NCBI GenBank assembly: GCA_026182355.1
Contig: JAPFBL010000034.1
Location: 1,868,501-1,932,500, forward strand
Length of the DNA: 64,000 nt
Source: Hermatobates lingyangjiaoensis
Lineage: Eukaryota; Arthropoda; Insecta; Hemiptera; Hermatobatidae
Direction: 5' to 3'
Part shown: positions 43,751-56,500 of the stretch, piece by piece
How positions within the stretch are numbered: position 1 is the stretch's first letter
Layout of the letters: every line of letters starts with the position of its first letter
Position numbers and translations under genes: made by a program
The notes under the pieces: generated by a model
What the model was told of the DNA's origin: nothing
Database searches by the model: none
Seen by the model: the letters and a program-made list of their open reading frames with translations, nothing else

Positions 43751-44954
43751 CTTGGTTCACTGTCTGGAGAATACAACAGTGGAACAATGATGTTTTTTAA
43801 AACACTGATACTAAGTTGTAATCGTGTAGATTATCTATGTAAGTTGTTATTTATTGTATGAGTTAAGTAGAGGTTTCATATATTTTTTTCGTAAGAGATA
43901 TCTGAGAAATGATGTTAACAAATGTAATTAACATTTTTTTTTGTATAATCTATAGATTGTTATGTTTAAGCGACAGAACAACGTAATATTCTAAAGAGAC
44001 ACTATCAAGTTCTAAAAATTATCTGGCATTGGCCAGGTTATTCCTATCATGTTGCTAATAACGTTATACAACAATAATTATTTACAAAGCATTTGTAATA
44101 AGAATAACAAACACAAATCAAATAATTGTAGAAAGCCAAAAAGTTTATAAACTTTAGATTACTGAAGGTGGTACAGCATTAGTTTGAATCTCCTATAATC
44201 AACTAAACCGACAGTTTAGAGTTTCTTAACCTCACTATCTCCAACTGGAGCAAGTGTAGCCTAAGTTAATCAAACAGGGGCTGCTCACAGGGCATCCTTA
44301 CAATCAAGGTCCTCCTGTATTGCCTACCGACATTAATTACACTACTGTTTATGTTTTTAATCACTCACACTGTCATAACATCAAAGAAACAAATCCGTTA
44401 TACTAACAATATAGAACATCAGAGGCTCTAAAATAAAAACAAATCCTCAAATGCAAAGCGAATATAACTATAAAAAACATGCATTAATCTTTAATTCAAT
44501 AAAGTCTCTTTAAAAGTAAGGGAATTTATTTCCTAGATAAATAGCTATATCCTTCTATACATATAAATTAATATGTTAATGTGGCCAGTTAAATGAAACG
44601 ATTATATGAATTAAATGAAAACACAATCTTTTCCGAGTACAGGTTTTTAGGCAGATTAATTAAACTAATCCGAAAATCACTTTGAGAGCTTCAGAAGAAG
44701 ATTTACTAGTCTTCTAGGAGGTATAACTGCTCCATTTAATCTCAATAGTTAATGGTTCTTTTTATTTATTTTAGTTCCTTAATTAAACTTCTTCATATTT
44801 CCTTATTTTTATTATTAGATTGTTTTTTTTTATAAATTATTAATAGTTTTAAATTTATTATTTATTTTTATTATTATTATTTACATTTATTCTTGTCTCC
44901 CCTCCTACTGTAAGTTGACTACATCCTTTGAGTATCTCTTAAGGATACCAACCT
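43751..44954. other. No gene seen
   Basis: Mostly AT-rich. The segment 44210-44340 is less AT-rich but not recognisable. Confidence 0.45.
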
Positions 44955-45070
44955 TAGTCGTTATCTGTCTTCAAAGCAACTCACATATATCCTCCTGATG
45001 ACAAGACAATCAAATATAGTAGTGAGTTTTTGTGATTTTGCTTTATGTGTTCTTTATGAATATAGTAATA
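44955..45070 (+). mobile_element. PLE-derived unit, degraded core
   Basis: CTTAGTCGTTATCTGTCTTC, CTCCTGATGACAAGACAATC, then AAATATAGTAGTGAG. The G of GAAA is lost. Confidence 0.6.
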
Positions 45071-46009
45071 TACAAGCTAATATCAGCTTATGAGGATTTT
45101 TTTCAATGCACATATGAATGAATAGAGAGACAAAGAAGCACAAGACATGATGCTAAGCATGGGGTTACTTTTGAGGGTGTTTTGTACAAGTTATTTTGAT
45201 GTTTTGAGGGCAAATTATCACATTGTGTGCGTTCACTTTTATTAAACGTGAAAGTCTTCTGATCGCTGGCATGATCTTAAAGAAGTAACGTTGCATGCTA
45301 AAGGACTATAGTTAACGTCATGTTATCAGTAAACTCTTTTGTCTTCGCTTATCATTTACTCTAATGCTTTTAATAGTTCCTCCTCATAAGATACAATCTC
45401 AGCTCCTCTACATAACTCAATCATAACGTTGCACTCTTTTAAGTTTCATTTATCATTCACTTAATTCTGACAATGTCAAAATGTAGGTACTTTAGGTCTT
45501 TATATAATTGTCTCTAATGCTTTTGTTATTATCAGTTTTAACTCATTCTGACCTTCACACAATAATCAAAACATTTCGTGCTAATAGAATAAAATAGTTC
45601 AATATAGCAGATGGAAATAGTGATAAAAAAAAGTTCGTTAAACTAAATACAAAAAACATTTTCAATGAATGTTAATATAATTTTAAAGAGTAGTGACTTA
45701 GATATGTTGATACTTCTGGTCGTCAAATATAAAGGGAAATTAAAAGTTTAAGGAACATTTTTAAGTCAACTTTCTCCTGTTTCAAAATTAATACAGTGTG
45801 TTATAAAATTTATGATCAACATACCCAAAAAAAAATGTAGTAATATGATTGTGTAACATACTAACACTATTAAACATATATATAATATATGTGTGTATGT
45901 AAGCGCGCGCATGCGTGCCTGTTCTGAATATTTTACGAAATACGAATGAAAAACAGATGTTAGGACTCATATTCAATATTTGATTCTTTTAACGGTCGTC
46001 CTCAGCAAA
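45071..46009. other. No gene seen
   Basis: AT-rich non-coding sequence with a short GCGCGCGCATGCGTGC patch at 45904-45919. Confidence 0.45.
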
Positions 46010-46055
46010 GGAATTTTTGCAGCAAGATGACGAGAGCCAACTCAATATAAAAAAT
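46010..46055 (-). ncRNA. Degraded hammerhead-like motif
   Basis: Just downstream of the PLE stop codon in the minus sense. GCTGAGGACGACCGTTAAAA shows a CTGAGGA and first stem II strand like 42654-42666, but the second strand and GAAA are lost (the match extends below 46010 on plus). Confidence 0.5.
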
Positions 46056-46142
46056 ATAATCTGAAATAATAATGAAGACAACAATAAGCAAACAAATAAA
46101 ATTAAAAAAGAAAAAGTATAAAAAATGAGGGAAAAAAGTTAA

Positions 46143-46393
46143 TTAACGGTAGAGGTTAAGACCAGGAGGAGAGCGAGCCCCAAGGAGGCATATAAATGCT
46201 TCTTCAGAAGCTTTAAGGGTGACATGGGTATTAGATTCGGGAATTCCTTTGAGTATTTGAACCCTGAGTATTTGAAATGACACCCTGAAATAATCGTTGA
46301 AACGGAGGTCATGGGAATTAGCATGTATAGCTATGAGTAAGTCACTGCGCTGACCAACGGACGACCTGTGATGATTCACATGCAGGCTCAGCT
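46143..46393 (-). pseudogene. PLE GIY-YIG endonuclease C-terminal region
   Basis: Encodes LHVNHHRSSVGQRSDLLIAI, HANSHDLRFNDYFRV, and finally ICLLGARSPPGLNLYR with a stop at about 46143. This is the segment downstream of the GIY-YIG motif through the C-terminus of a Penelope-like ORF, in a family distinct from the copies at 33.6 and 61.5 kb. A 15-base tandem duplication (GAGTATTTGAA repeated near 46251 and 46267) adds residues after FRV. The upstream catalytic part is missing: the sequence stops at a (TA)n run at 46394. Dead copy. Confidence 0.8.
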
Positions 46394-46409
46394 TATATAT
46401 ATATATATA
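46394..46409. repeat. (TA)n microsatellite
   Basis: Marks the 5' truncation point of the PLE coding remnant. Confidence 0.9.
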
Positions 46410-46600
46410 AAAGAGAGGTCCAGCGGACTTTTTTAAATAAAATAAATTCAAAACGAAGGAAACACATGGAAAGACACAGACATAACTCACATTGATATTT
46501 CGACCATCGTCGTCATCAGGAGATGTGAAGAGCGAAGAGTCCTGCAGGAGGGCAGGTCGGTGAAACGAATTGATTTTATATATATACATTCGTATACACG
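46410..46600 (-). mobile_element. PLE-derived unit with ribozyme-like motif
   Basis: On minus: TCACCGACCTGCCCTCCTGC, the core at 46486-46529, GTGAGTTATGTCTGTGTC and a tail ending at AAGTCCGCTGGACC before the (TA)n. It lies directly upstream of the PLE coding remnant, as a pseudo-LTR would. Confidence 0.7.
46486..46529 (-). ncRNA. Hammerhead-like ribozyme motif
   Basis: On minus: TTCACAT, CTC, CTGATGA, extra C, GAC/GTC stem II with a GATG loop, GAAA, ATAT, C at the cleavage position, and ATGTGAG pairing with TTCACAT. Compared with 42641-42695 the distal stem has changed on both sides (TTCACTT/AAGTGAG), preserving pairing. Confidence 0.7.
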
Positions 46601-46704
46601 ATATTTGTATCGTAATACTTCGATATTTCTCGAAAGGAATATCAGAGAAATTATTCTGATTATTCAACCGAAATGAGAAGTCTTTATCAGGGACTCCGAT
46701 CAAT

Positions 46705-46780
46705 TTAATTGATCAGTGATATTGTGAGGAAGACCACTTGATTTCGTTGGAAGATCTTAGTATTCTTTTCTTTCTTTATT
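46705..46780 (+). mobile_element. TGACGA-family relic
   Basis: TGAGGAAGACCACTTGATTT and GTTGGAAGATCTTAGTATTC resemble the core region with several substitutions. Confidence 0.5.
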
Positions 46781-46943
46781 TTTTTTTTGCTTGGAGAATG
46801 ACATGTGTATACATACTTTAAAGTTGGGAAAACGATCTAAACTGGACATACACAGGATCAAATACCAAGAACAATATTATATTATATATTATATAAATAT
46901 ATACATCTACACTTTTTCGTTCTACAATCTCAAAGAAACAGAT

Positions 46944-47012
46944 AAAGTTCAATGTAGATAGGGAAACAAAGAGAAAATCTTCCCCATCCTTTTCTATCTA
47001 CATTGAACTTTC
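46944..47012. repeat. Short inverted repeat from a PLE tail
   Basis: AAAGTTCAATGTAGATAG at 46947 and CTATCTACATTGAACTTT at 46995 are exact reverse complements about 30 bases apart. The sequence matches the terminal tail at 41375-41395. Confidence 0.75.
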
Positions 47013-47959
47013 TATATATAACAAATAAACGAAATGCGATCCAGAAGGACTGAATACTTTTAAAATAAATCGTGACATATAGAAAGAAACGTAACATATA
47101 CAGTAACGAAACAAATTTCTCATTTTTTTAAAAAAATAGAAGGAAAGATCGATCAAGCACGAGGGAAACGTAAAATTGTGCTACTCTTCTCATCTTTATT
47201 TTTAAACTTGTGTATAATACACTCAATTTAATACAAAATATGACGAAACTAGACAGTACAAGTTAAAATACAAAGAAAAAACTCACTGAGTAGAGAAATT
47301 TATGAATTATACTAACTTTAATTTGTTAGAGCGAGTTTTTTTTTGGTAACTTTTTGTGTCTATTGTGCAATGGAATATCACTAAAATTTAGTTTAATAAT
47401 ATTTAGTGGCATTTGTTTCCGATTTCCACAAACAAATTACCTATCAGAAATTTCACATTCACATAAAATGTATTTTATAAATTGAAGTATGATTTTTTGA
47501 GAATTGAAAACAATTGACAGGACCATTTCACGTGTTAAATGAGCATTAAAACACAGTGTGTGAAATCGAGCTCTTTTACAAATACAATTTGACCAGCGTG
47601 AAACACTATAGGGGGATATTTTTGTTTGCATTTTCTATTCCTGGAAAATGCAACGGAAGGTGAAGGGTCATTTGAAAACTCTAATATAATAGCTGAATGC
47701 TCAATATACCAACATTTCATATTTAGAAAGGTCATAAAGCTAAACGTGGAATTGGAATCATTATGTTGAACGTGTAAAAACTGTTCATTCATATCTAGAA
47801 CTTCATTTATAGCTGCGAGTACCATTATTTCTTTATCGCTAAAACATGATAAATGTTAATTCTACATATGTACAAATGGTTAATACTCACGGTCGTAAAA
47901 TATTATCATTGTTTTAACTGATAAAAAATATTGTAAAATGAATAAAAATTGTAAAAAAT
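47013..47959. other. No gene seen
   Basis: A scrap of PLE-derived sequence (AGAAAGAAACGTAACATATA and GATCAAGCACG, 47080-47160) lies at the left; the rest is AT-rich. The overlapping minus frames near 47437-47825 show no recognisable domain. Confidence 0.4.
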
Positions 47960-48086
47960 AACAAGCGGTCTTCGTCATAGTCAAAAACCTACCTGTTGTT
48001 GCGGTTGAAAGATCTTAGTCTTTTTGCCATTTCTTATTGTGGTTTGATCATTGATTGTTATTTTATGTGTTTATAGTGAAACCTTG
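47960..48086 (+). mobile_element. TGACGA-family relic
   Basis: AGCGGTCTTCGTCATAGTC (minus sense) followed by TTGCGGTTGAAAGATCTTAG on plus and a TTTTATGTGTTTATAGTGAA end. Formed from parts of both arms of an inverted pair. Confidence 0.65.
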
Positions 48087-48554
48087 TTAAATATTATATT
48101 AGGTTTAATATTATTACACACAGTTGTATTAGGAAGTAACGATTATAACACTGGATAGTTAAAAATAACTAAACTGACGTCTTTTTTTGAACAATAATTC
48201 TCAAGAAGATAATTTCTTGACCGTTACTTGTAACAATGTTGTAGATATTGGAATGAAGGCTATAAATATAAAAATTCAATAATAGATACCCAAGTTTATA
48301 GCAAACTAAATCTTATTAGATTGCATCCATTTGCTACCCAGTGTTTAATGTCTGCTACTCAGTTTGTAATTGGTTGTTCTCTGCAATAAGGCATGCAATT
48401 TTTATTTGCAGCAGCCATCCACTGGGGTTTTCAGTAAAGCGTTCAAGTTTACAAATGTTTTTGCAGGCAATAAGTTAGATTGAATTGTGCACATTGAATA
48501 TTGCACATGGGAAGCTACTTGGAAACATGTATTAAAGCTTGTCACATGTCATAT

Positions 48555-48760
48555 TGTTAATTGATGGCTGCAATAAGCCGGCTGCAGCCGGCTGATGGAT
48601 AGCCGAGGGTAGATCAGACCCTATTTAAGCCGGCCCGAGGGGAATTCAAAGTCTCCTGGGCTTACAACAACTCCGCACTTCTTTTCACTCTCTCACCTCT
48701 CTCTTGCACTCATCTGCTTTCTTTCAACACTCCATATATCCACTAGTTACCCATCTAACA
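48555..48760. promoter_or_regulatory. GC-rich patch with palindrome and TATA-like box
   Basis: Contains a perfect 18-bp palindrome (AGCCGGCTGCAGCCGGCT, 48576-48593) and CTATTTAAGCC at 48621-48631, a possible TATA-type element, followed by a C/T-rich stretch. A promoter or the end of a mobile element are both possible. No coding frame follows. Confidence 0.3.
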
Positions 48761-51700
48761 CAAGTTGAGAGGTCACGTAATAAAATCACGCAAGCGTAAA
48801 ATGACATGGTCGAGTCAAATGAGAAGACAAATAGTGTACTATTCAACAAAAAAGTGCTGGAATACTATTTGACACATAAAAAAACAAGCTAATGTTATCA
48901 TACTGATATTCTAATAAAGCTTTTTCCTCATTAGACATTAACTAATTCAGGACTCTATGGATTAAATACATGAAATTTTTATTTTTGTCAAATATGTCAT
49001 ATTAATATCTTGTACATACCAAAATGTTCACTTTAGTTTCTTATCTTATAAGATCAACAAATTTATTTCGTGTAATAAACAAACCTGATGAATTTTCCAA
49101 ATGTCACATAATTTCTTAAAACAAAATCAAAAAATGTAGGGTGAGTGTCCAAATCCAATGAAGCCATTGTTTTCAAATTGTCTTGATCCAAAATACTATA
49201 GGTCTTATTCAACAATCTAATAACAATTAAAATATTTGAACTTTATAAGATATTTCATGAAAAATTCTTCAAGCAACGAAACCTACTTGCCTGATGATTC
49301 TACTCATTCATAAATGCTTCAAAAGAATTTAAAAAAGAGTAAGTTCATGTTAGCTTACAATAAATCAATGAATGGAGAAATAGTATTTTCCGAGTGCATC
49401 AACACAATTGCTCTATTAATTTCACTCTTCTTATATTTATAAGCAAATATCTTCTTTCAGTTAAAAAGTAATCAATAATATTGAACAATCTGATGCTGCT
49501 TACGTTATGGTGTTAAAATAAGTATAATACTATAATATTACCAACGTCCTCAGTAGCAATAATATTATTATATTGTCAACCGTAGGAGTACTAAAAGTAA
49601 AAAAAATAATATATCAATGATAAAAAAATATAATAAGAAGAAAAATAAATATTTGTAGAGAATATTTCATATAATTTTTAGCTCATAGTGTTTAATGTTC
49701 TTTAAAACATATTGAAATAGCATTATTAACTGGCATTTTAAAGTTTGAAAAAAAATTATCTGATATAAGAAAATAGAAAAATCTTTTTTTTTTCTCTTTT
49801 TACTAAATATCAGTTTTGTTGTATTCATCAGCTTCATATGTAAAAGAGTAAATACAATTAATGTGACAAGCTTTTCTATGTAACGTACTGTTATACATCA
49901 CTGATCATAGCTGTATTTCTGAGTAACCCAGATAAATTTAAAAGCGATTGCCAATGGTTAGAACAACGGATAACATATACATAATTGAATACAATCCATA
50001 CCATAAATAAAACGTTATTTATGAATTTATCACCGTATTCAAGAAATATTATTTATTATATTACTATTATATACAATTTTTTAGTTTCACCAATGAAGGT
50101 AAAATTGAAATAATGAAATAACATTAGATCTTATTGTGAAGTAAAATGTTTTGCTCGAAAAATATCTGTATTATGGAGAGGTTAATAATGAAATGTTAAC
50201 AAATATCAAGCAGCAATTTTAAACTATAACATGTCTTTTATGATTTCAAAGACGTTGACATCTCCGGGGAAAATATTACAGAATAGAAGTAATTGGAAAT
50301 GTAATTTAGAATTGATGTTTTTTTTAATTTTTGATATACTGGACAGTTTTTCCATTATTTTGATACGTATGGTTTTCTATCAGTAATAACGTTTACTTTG
50401 GTCATTTGTTCAGTTTATCGCCAATAACAATTACTGAATTAGACCTAGAAACAAACTAAACATTTTGAACAATATAACTTATTAATATATTATTAACGAG
50501 ACCTGTTTTGTTTATGAGTAGTTCAACCTAAGAGAGTACGATCTCTTGAAACCATAACTCACAAGTAGTACTAGTAGCACAGCAACTTTTCACGAATAAC
50601 ACTTATAACTAATAATTTGGGTCAACTTTAACATATATCATCTATATTGCACAAGTTTTTGTTTAATATCTATATAAACAAATACAAAAATCCTTCAAAA
50701 GTTTTTGTAAAATCATTCTTGATAATTTTTTTAAAGTTCGTATATAACCATTGCTGATCACTTTGTAAACAGTTATAGCCTACTGGTTGACCCAGCAAAC
50801 TTCGAAACGCCTAAATACCAGTGAATGTAATGTTAACTTTAGCTAAACATAATTTGGTATTTAATTATTTACATAATAGATTCCGGGTAGACGCTGTTCT
50901 GCCTTACCTATAAATGATTCAATTCAAACAGGAATAAAAAGTAATATAAAAACTCTGGAGTGGCATAAACTCAACTTTGTTATACGTAGATAACCACAAT
51001 ATCAAACTCGTTTACAACCAACTTATGTTTTGTTTGGTTGTACTTTTTGAATTAATAAGTCAAAAACTTATTCGAAAACTATCCATCACACCATAGAATG
51101 GATCAGAAAATATGTTTTACCGGGGTTACATTATTTACGTTTAACAATTTTATTCTTCTAACATATCATCTAAACTTATGAAAAAAATTAAATTTTGCTT
51201 AATAAACCTGTAATTAATCATTTAATTACTCTTAATAAATTCCAAGACAAAATTTCCAGTTTTAGAGGAATATAATCTAATTGAAGGTATTATATATGCC
51301 CAATGATCAATATGAGGTAGTTAATTTAGTAAGTAACCATTAAAATCGACATACATATGGACAGATCCCTTGTAATAAGATACTCTCTTTTATATAATAG
51401 TATAGACATGGAATGCGCATTCCATGTTTTACAAATTAAATTTCTACTAAAAATCTAAAATGACTGCAGTTTTAATTAAAATTGTATTGAAAGTTTCTTA
51501 GAAAATAGCAAAAAGAAAAAAAAAATTTTCCGCCATCGGTAATCTTATTAGGGTACATTATTAGTTGAGTTTTTATCATCTTGGACAGCAGTAACTAATA
51601 GGATGCCCTGCTTAGTAGAACCTATCTTATTTAAGGGCCAATAAAGTGCCTCCTACAATTGATAACTCGTTATAAAAATATCTGATATGAACTCAATACT

Positions 51701-52145
51701 TTAATTCCTGTTTGCTTCCAACAGAAAGTAATTGTAACAAGCATTGCTTCGGCTTTCCATAGCTTTGATACGAAGACCTTCAGTTCTTTTCAGGCCTCCC
51801 TTCGTTATCCCTAATCCTTATTGCTTTCGGTTTATAAAAGAGATCATTGCTTCCCTGAGGAGCAGCACTATCGTATGACGTAAATTTTTTTTTTTGATTT
51901 GCCTAATAATAAGCTGGACAAGGGTCTTCCCAAGCACTAAGACTAGTTCGACCACACTTTGCTGCTGTAAGACTCCAACATCTGTTTACGTCATCCATCA
52001 TCTAACGCCAAGCACTAATATCGCAAAAAAATACTCAAAAAAATGAAAAATATCCAAATAATATGTAATTTTGAAACATATTAATTATTAAGCTTTAATA
52101 ATTCTTTCAATTGTATTAAGAGTCACAAAATTATATATATTTAAA
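48761..52145. other. No gene seen
   Basis: About 3.4 kb of AT-rich DNA. The segment 51770-52010 is less AT-rich without a recognisable frame. Confidence 0.45.
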
Positions 52146-52425
52146 CTAGGGTAAAAAGCTAATGAAATGGTCTCCACATATAAAAATTTAATGGCATAAA
52201 CCACGCGTTTCGAACACGTAGTGTTCAGGCATTAACTAAAAAATACAATGACACCAGAGAGTTATCTGTAGTATGCAGTAAATGTAGTACAAAATTTACT
52301 GTATACTATAGATAACTCTCTGGTGTCATTGTATTTTTTAGTTAATGCCTGAGCAAGAACACTTCCTTATATATCATTAAATTTTTATATGTGGAGACCA
52401 TTTCATTAGCTTTCTACCCTACAAT
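52146..52425. mobile_element. 280-bp PLE-derived palindrome
   Basis: The left arm (52146-52283) and right arm (52297-52425) are reverse complements apart from a few gaps, with only about 12 bases between. Outer ends match 15621-15662 (AGCTAATGAAATGGTCTCC). The left arm, read on minus, contains CTGAACACTACGTGTTCG and GAAACGCGTGG, a ribozyme-like core with a 6-base deletion after CTGA. Confidence 0.8.
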
Positions 52426-52463
52426 GAGCAAATACCACATAATAAGTGATTGCACTACGTTAG

Positions 52464-52779
52464 GTTAGGTTGGAGTGGCAGTTCTACAAGGGAACACACT
52501 TAGGCCGAGCATTGTCCCTTTGTGATACCACACAATGAAGATTGATTCTACAGTGGGAGTCCTAAATCTTGCCTAACTCAAGTGTATTTAGAGTAGGGAT
52601 CTTTAACGAGTACCTGACATCGTACAGGCTCGGGACCGACAGTTTAACGTCCTTCTCCGAGGGACGACGTTTTCAGATTTATTCACCTCCCGCATGAATA
52701 AATCGAGGGCCAGGTGGGGATCGAACCCCAGTCCTATCAGTTCAGAGGCGAGCACGTAACCACTGAGCTAGCCTGACCC
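52464..52779 (-). mobile_element. tRNA-derived SINE with 15-bp target-site duplication
   Basis: On minus: GGCTAGCTCAGTGGTTACGT (A box) and GGGGTTCGATCCCC (B box, a very good match), the shared body, and a short CCTAA tail. The flanks 52449-52463 and 52780-52794 are identical (ATTGCACTACGTTAG), partly overlapping the TTAGG tail. Youngest-looking copy by promoter match. Confidence 0.93.
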
Positions 52780-52794
52780 ATTGCACTACGTTAG

Positions 52795-53340
52795 AATATA
52801 TTTAAAGTATTTATTGTATTTTCAATCCACAAAGTATATAATTTATGTCATAGAATAAATTATCCTTAATATACAAGCAATAATAATTGAAAACACTCCA
52901 TGCTAAAACACTATAAATACAATTTTTCTCCCTTATCTCTTGTACTGTTCAGATTTTAATACCTTAGACGATATTAAACAATAGAATTTCAATATTATTT
53001 CCTATATGCGTAACTATTCTAAATTTTCAAATAAAATTGTGTGTAACAACTACTAACAATATAGTTAGAATTTAGAGCTTATGAACTTTCAGAACATATT
53101 CAGTCACCAACAGACAAATATTATTGTTTAATATGTATGATTGTTATATACTAAATTTTGGACAGTTAAAATATAAGAAACCAACGGTCAGTGAGTCATA
53201 AGTAGCTTTAAACAAAAATAGTGTCTCATATTTGAACTTATTTAAACATTTATTAATCGTATGAAAAACTAAAATAAATACAACAGTTTTGTCATTCAAC
53301 TTTTATAGATGTACACCATTTATATAAATAAAAGAAAGGT
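52795..53340. other. No gene seen
   Basis: AT-rich non-coding sequence. Confidence 0.5.
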
Positions 53341-53785
53341 TTTGTCTGTACATTGCTTAGAACTGGCTTATTTTATGTTATCATTATGTTTTAGTACCTT
53401 AGTGAAACCGAATCAAACCTTAGAATAATTTCTGTCAGTGTTGTTTGTCCAAAAATTTTACAAGAAAATTCACCCACCAGAAGTCATAGTAAAGCTGAAA
53501 CATTAACAGTAGATTGTTGAATGTATAACTAAGAAGCTAAGATTTTAATGGATTGAAAATTCAACGTAGAAGCGAAGTTATGGACTTTTAAACGTGTTTG
53601 GCCAGCTGCACAAGTGTATAAACTAACAATAACTACTTGCTATAGTGTCAGACATGTAGAAATATCTATATATTTTTAAAATAAGAAAAAATTATAGACA
53701 TTTTCTAAGGGTAGGTTCAGTTTTTCTAATGTACAAAACATAAAGATAACTTGAAATGAGTCAATTCTAAGCAATGTACAGACAT
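53341..53785. mobile_element. Candidate MITE with 41-bp inverted termini
   Basis: TTGTCTGTACATTGCTTAGA (53341) and its reverse complement ending at 53785 begin inverted repeats of about 41 bases with six mismatches. The 445-bp element has no coding capacity. No convincing target duplication was found, so the superfamily is unassigned. Confidence 0.55.
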
Positions 53786-55227
53786 AGATATACTGTATAG
53801 ATATACTGGAGGTAATTTTAAGTGCCTGATAATATAGTAAGTAGGTATATTTAGCTGAATTTAATTTTGTTGGCTTTTATCATAATTTGCACGCTTTAAA
53901 AAAGTGAACCTTACCTAACAGCGTACTTATTAATAAGAAATATGCTTTGAATAAAACAAATTTGACTTCAGTCTCTAAACGTAAAAGAAACTCCAAATCT
54001 ATTGACAGTTATGGCTCTACAAATAATAATACTTTATAAATAAAAATATCTACCAATAAATCTTTAGAATAGTACGTATCATCTCTGAATTTTTATAAAA
54101 CGCCCGTAACTATAACTACAATATTAATTAACAAAACCATTTGAACAGCATTAGATAACTAGGAATGTCTTGGGTGTGGAGTTTTAAATCTGGAAATTAT
54201 CTGTGAAATGAAAGTTAATTTCTACTCAAAACAAACTATCTGCAAACTGAAATTAACTTTCAAGTAAACAAACTAAAAATTTACAGTATTTACCCACGAA
54301 CTTTATATAAATAAGTAAATGCGTGTCTGTACAGTCTACGCGGTTTAGAATGAAAATAAATTGTACATATTTTTCCTCTACTCATGCATAAACCATGCAT
54401 AAACAAACATCATACACAAATAAAAGTGCATACTTTTACGGATTTACATGTTTTATAAATTATTATATTTTTGTTTAGCATTATTAAATTTATTGCAAAA
54501 GACATCTAGGACCAAATTTGATAAACAAACTTACACTTCGTAAGGTCTGCTTGTACTCTTTTTATTGCAGTCTAAGATGCTAAGATATAATATCTTGGGT
54601 CTTGTTCTTTATTAAAATATAATATATCAAAATTTTTGTAATAACATAACACACTTTTATTCTGTTATTTAATAAATATTCATTAATATAATATTGCCTA
54701 CATTTATTTTCTTTTTCATAAATAGTACAAATAATCAACCCAGATAATCATTTGAAATATTGCATATATATTTTAAGACAATTACAATCAGTGACTTTCA
54801 TTAAATTGATTTTCATGAAATAACACACACGGAAAAACATAAGAATAAAAACCCTCTTTTTAAAATGGCACGTATGTAAAACTATTAACCATCATGTATT
54901 TCATGTATACATTTTGTACGTATAACAAAAGAAAATGTTAGTGAATCTACTATACTGAGGAAAACTGTTTATCTTTTCTGGTATAAAAACGGCACTCAGA
55001 GAAAAATAATGCTATTCTATCTGATATAAGAGTAATGAAGGAAATACTGAAAACTTTAATATTTTAACATCAGATAATACTCTTCGTTTTTATAGCTTTA
55101 TAGATTGTGAGATCTTTTTCTTTTTTTCTCCTTCTTTCGTTCAGGTAGCACATCCACATCCGTAGCAGTCCCATCCCCCCCCCCCCCTCCGCCAATATTT
55201 CATTTATCCCCTTTTCACCAACCACTG
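53786..55227. other. No gene seen
   Basis: AT-rich; a run of 13 C bases at 55175-55187 stands out. Confidence 0.45.
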
Positions 55228-55290
55228 TTCAAGAGCAAGCGGTCGAGCTCTCTGAGAATTACCGTGTTAGCTATATATAAAACTAGTTGT
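55228..55290 (+). mobile_element. Relic of the 16-kb palindrome unit
   Basis: GCGGTCGAGCTCTCTGAGA followed by ATTACCGTG resembles 16364-16390 (GGTCGAGCTTCTCAGAGA). Only the part after stem III is recognisable. Confidence 0.45.
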
Positions 55291-56500
55291 TAATGAGTTT
55301 TAAATTTCCTTTACATAATGTTCTGTTGAGTGTGGATTTTTCCTGCTTTTCGTTTGTTTGTTTGTTTGTTTTTTTTTCTGGAGACCCAAACTGATACAGG
55401 GAAGGACAAATTGTTGTTTAATTAAGGTTTTATGTTGCAGATTAATGAAAATTGATTAAATCTGAAATGAGAGAGATACTTTGAATTGCTCTATGAGTGA
55501 ATGAATCAGCATGTAAACTTTATGGGCCGGCTAATCCGATACGGCTAAGAGGATCACAGAGCAACAGTACAGTGTTTCAATCCAAACCCTTCAATAAAGG
55601 GACATTGGAATGCATTAGTGGCACAGTTATCCGATATCAGAGGCTATAGTGTATTCGCAAATTGCACCTGGAACACACCATCTACTATATCAGTTTCAAA
55701 ACAACGGAGAATATTTAATGAAAAAAAGAACAATAGAAAGCATGAGAATAGCTATGTAAAAATAAAAACGCTGGAAACATAAAACAGATATGCTTTAATA
55801 CCCAAATACCTTATTTTCTTTTTTTAAATATAGCCACAAGGTAATGTTCTTTAGGCCTTTCCAAAAAAAAAAAAAAAAAAAAAGTAATATTAACGAGGAT
55901 GATTGAAATGTACGATGTTTTGGATGTTCATCGACACAAATCATAAATTAAAAGTTTTTGTCTTTTTTCAACTTCTATTTTTGTTATCCTTATTTAGAAG
56001 TTAACTTTTCTAAGACATCAAATTTTCAGTGTAGCAATGACTAATGCATTAACCTATTAAATTTCCAGTGCATTTTATTTCTTTTAGTAAAATTTTCAAA
56101 AGAAATAATAAAATATATACTTCAGGAAACACTCTTAGTTTAGATTATAATCTAAGTATTACGTTTTTTATAACAATGTCTCCCTTAATATATTTTTTAC
56201 ATTTTGATTATAGCAAATGTAGTAATGGAAAGAAGTTACTAATTAGCTAAATGAAATAGATATAGAAGTTTTTTTTAGAAATATACTAAAACGCGGACAA
56301 AAGAAAATAATATGAAAACGACCTGGCTCTGCAAAATATTAAATAACTAATTTCTCAGAGAAAAACCCAAAATGGTGATCTTATTCATCTCATTAAGAGT
56401 TAAGAGACTTTAATTGTCGAAATTATTTGAGAAGAAAATTATTAAAAAGCGCTTATCACAATATTTAATTAGTATAATAGCCTGGAAAAGGATTTTTTTC
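55291..56500. other. No gene seen
   Basis: AT-rich with a 21-base A run near 55863. The short plus-strand frame at 56068 has no recognisable domain. Confidence 0.45.

Noticed and set aside
47437..47825. Overlapping 64- and 96-codon frames on minus
   Set aside because: No domain or repeat match, and typical of chance frames in AT-rich DNA.
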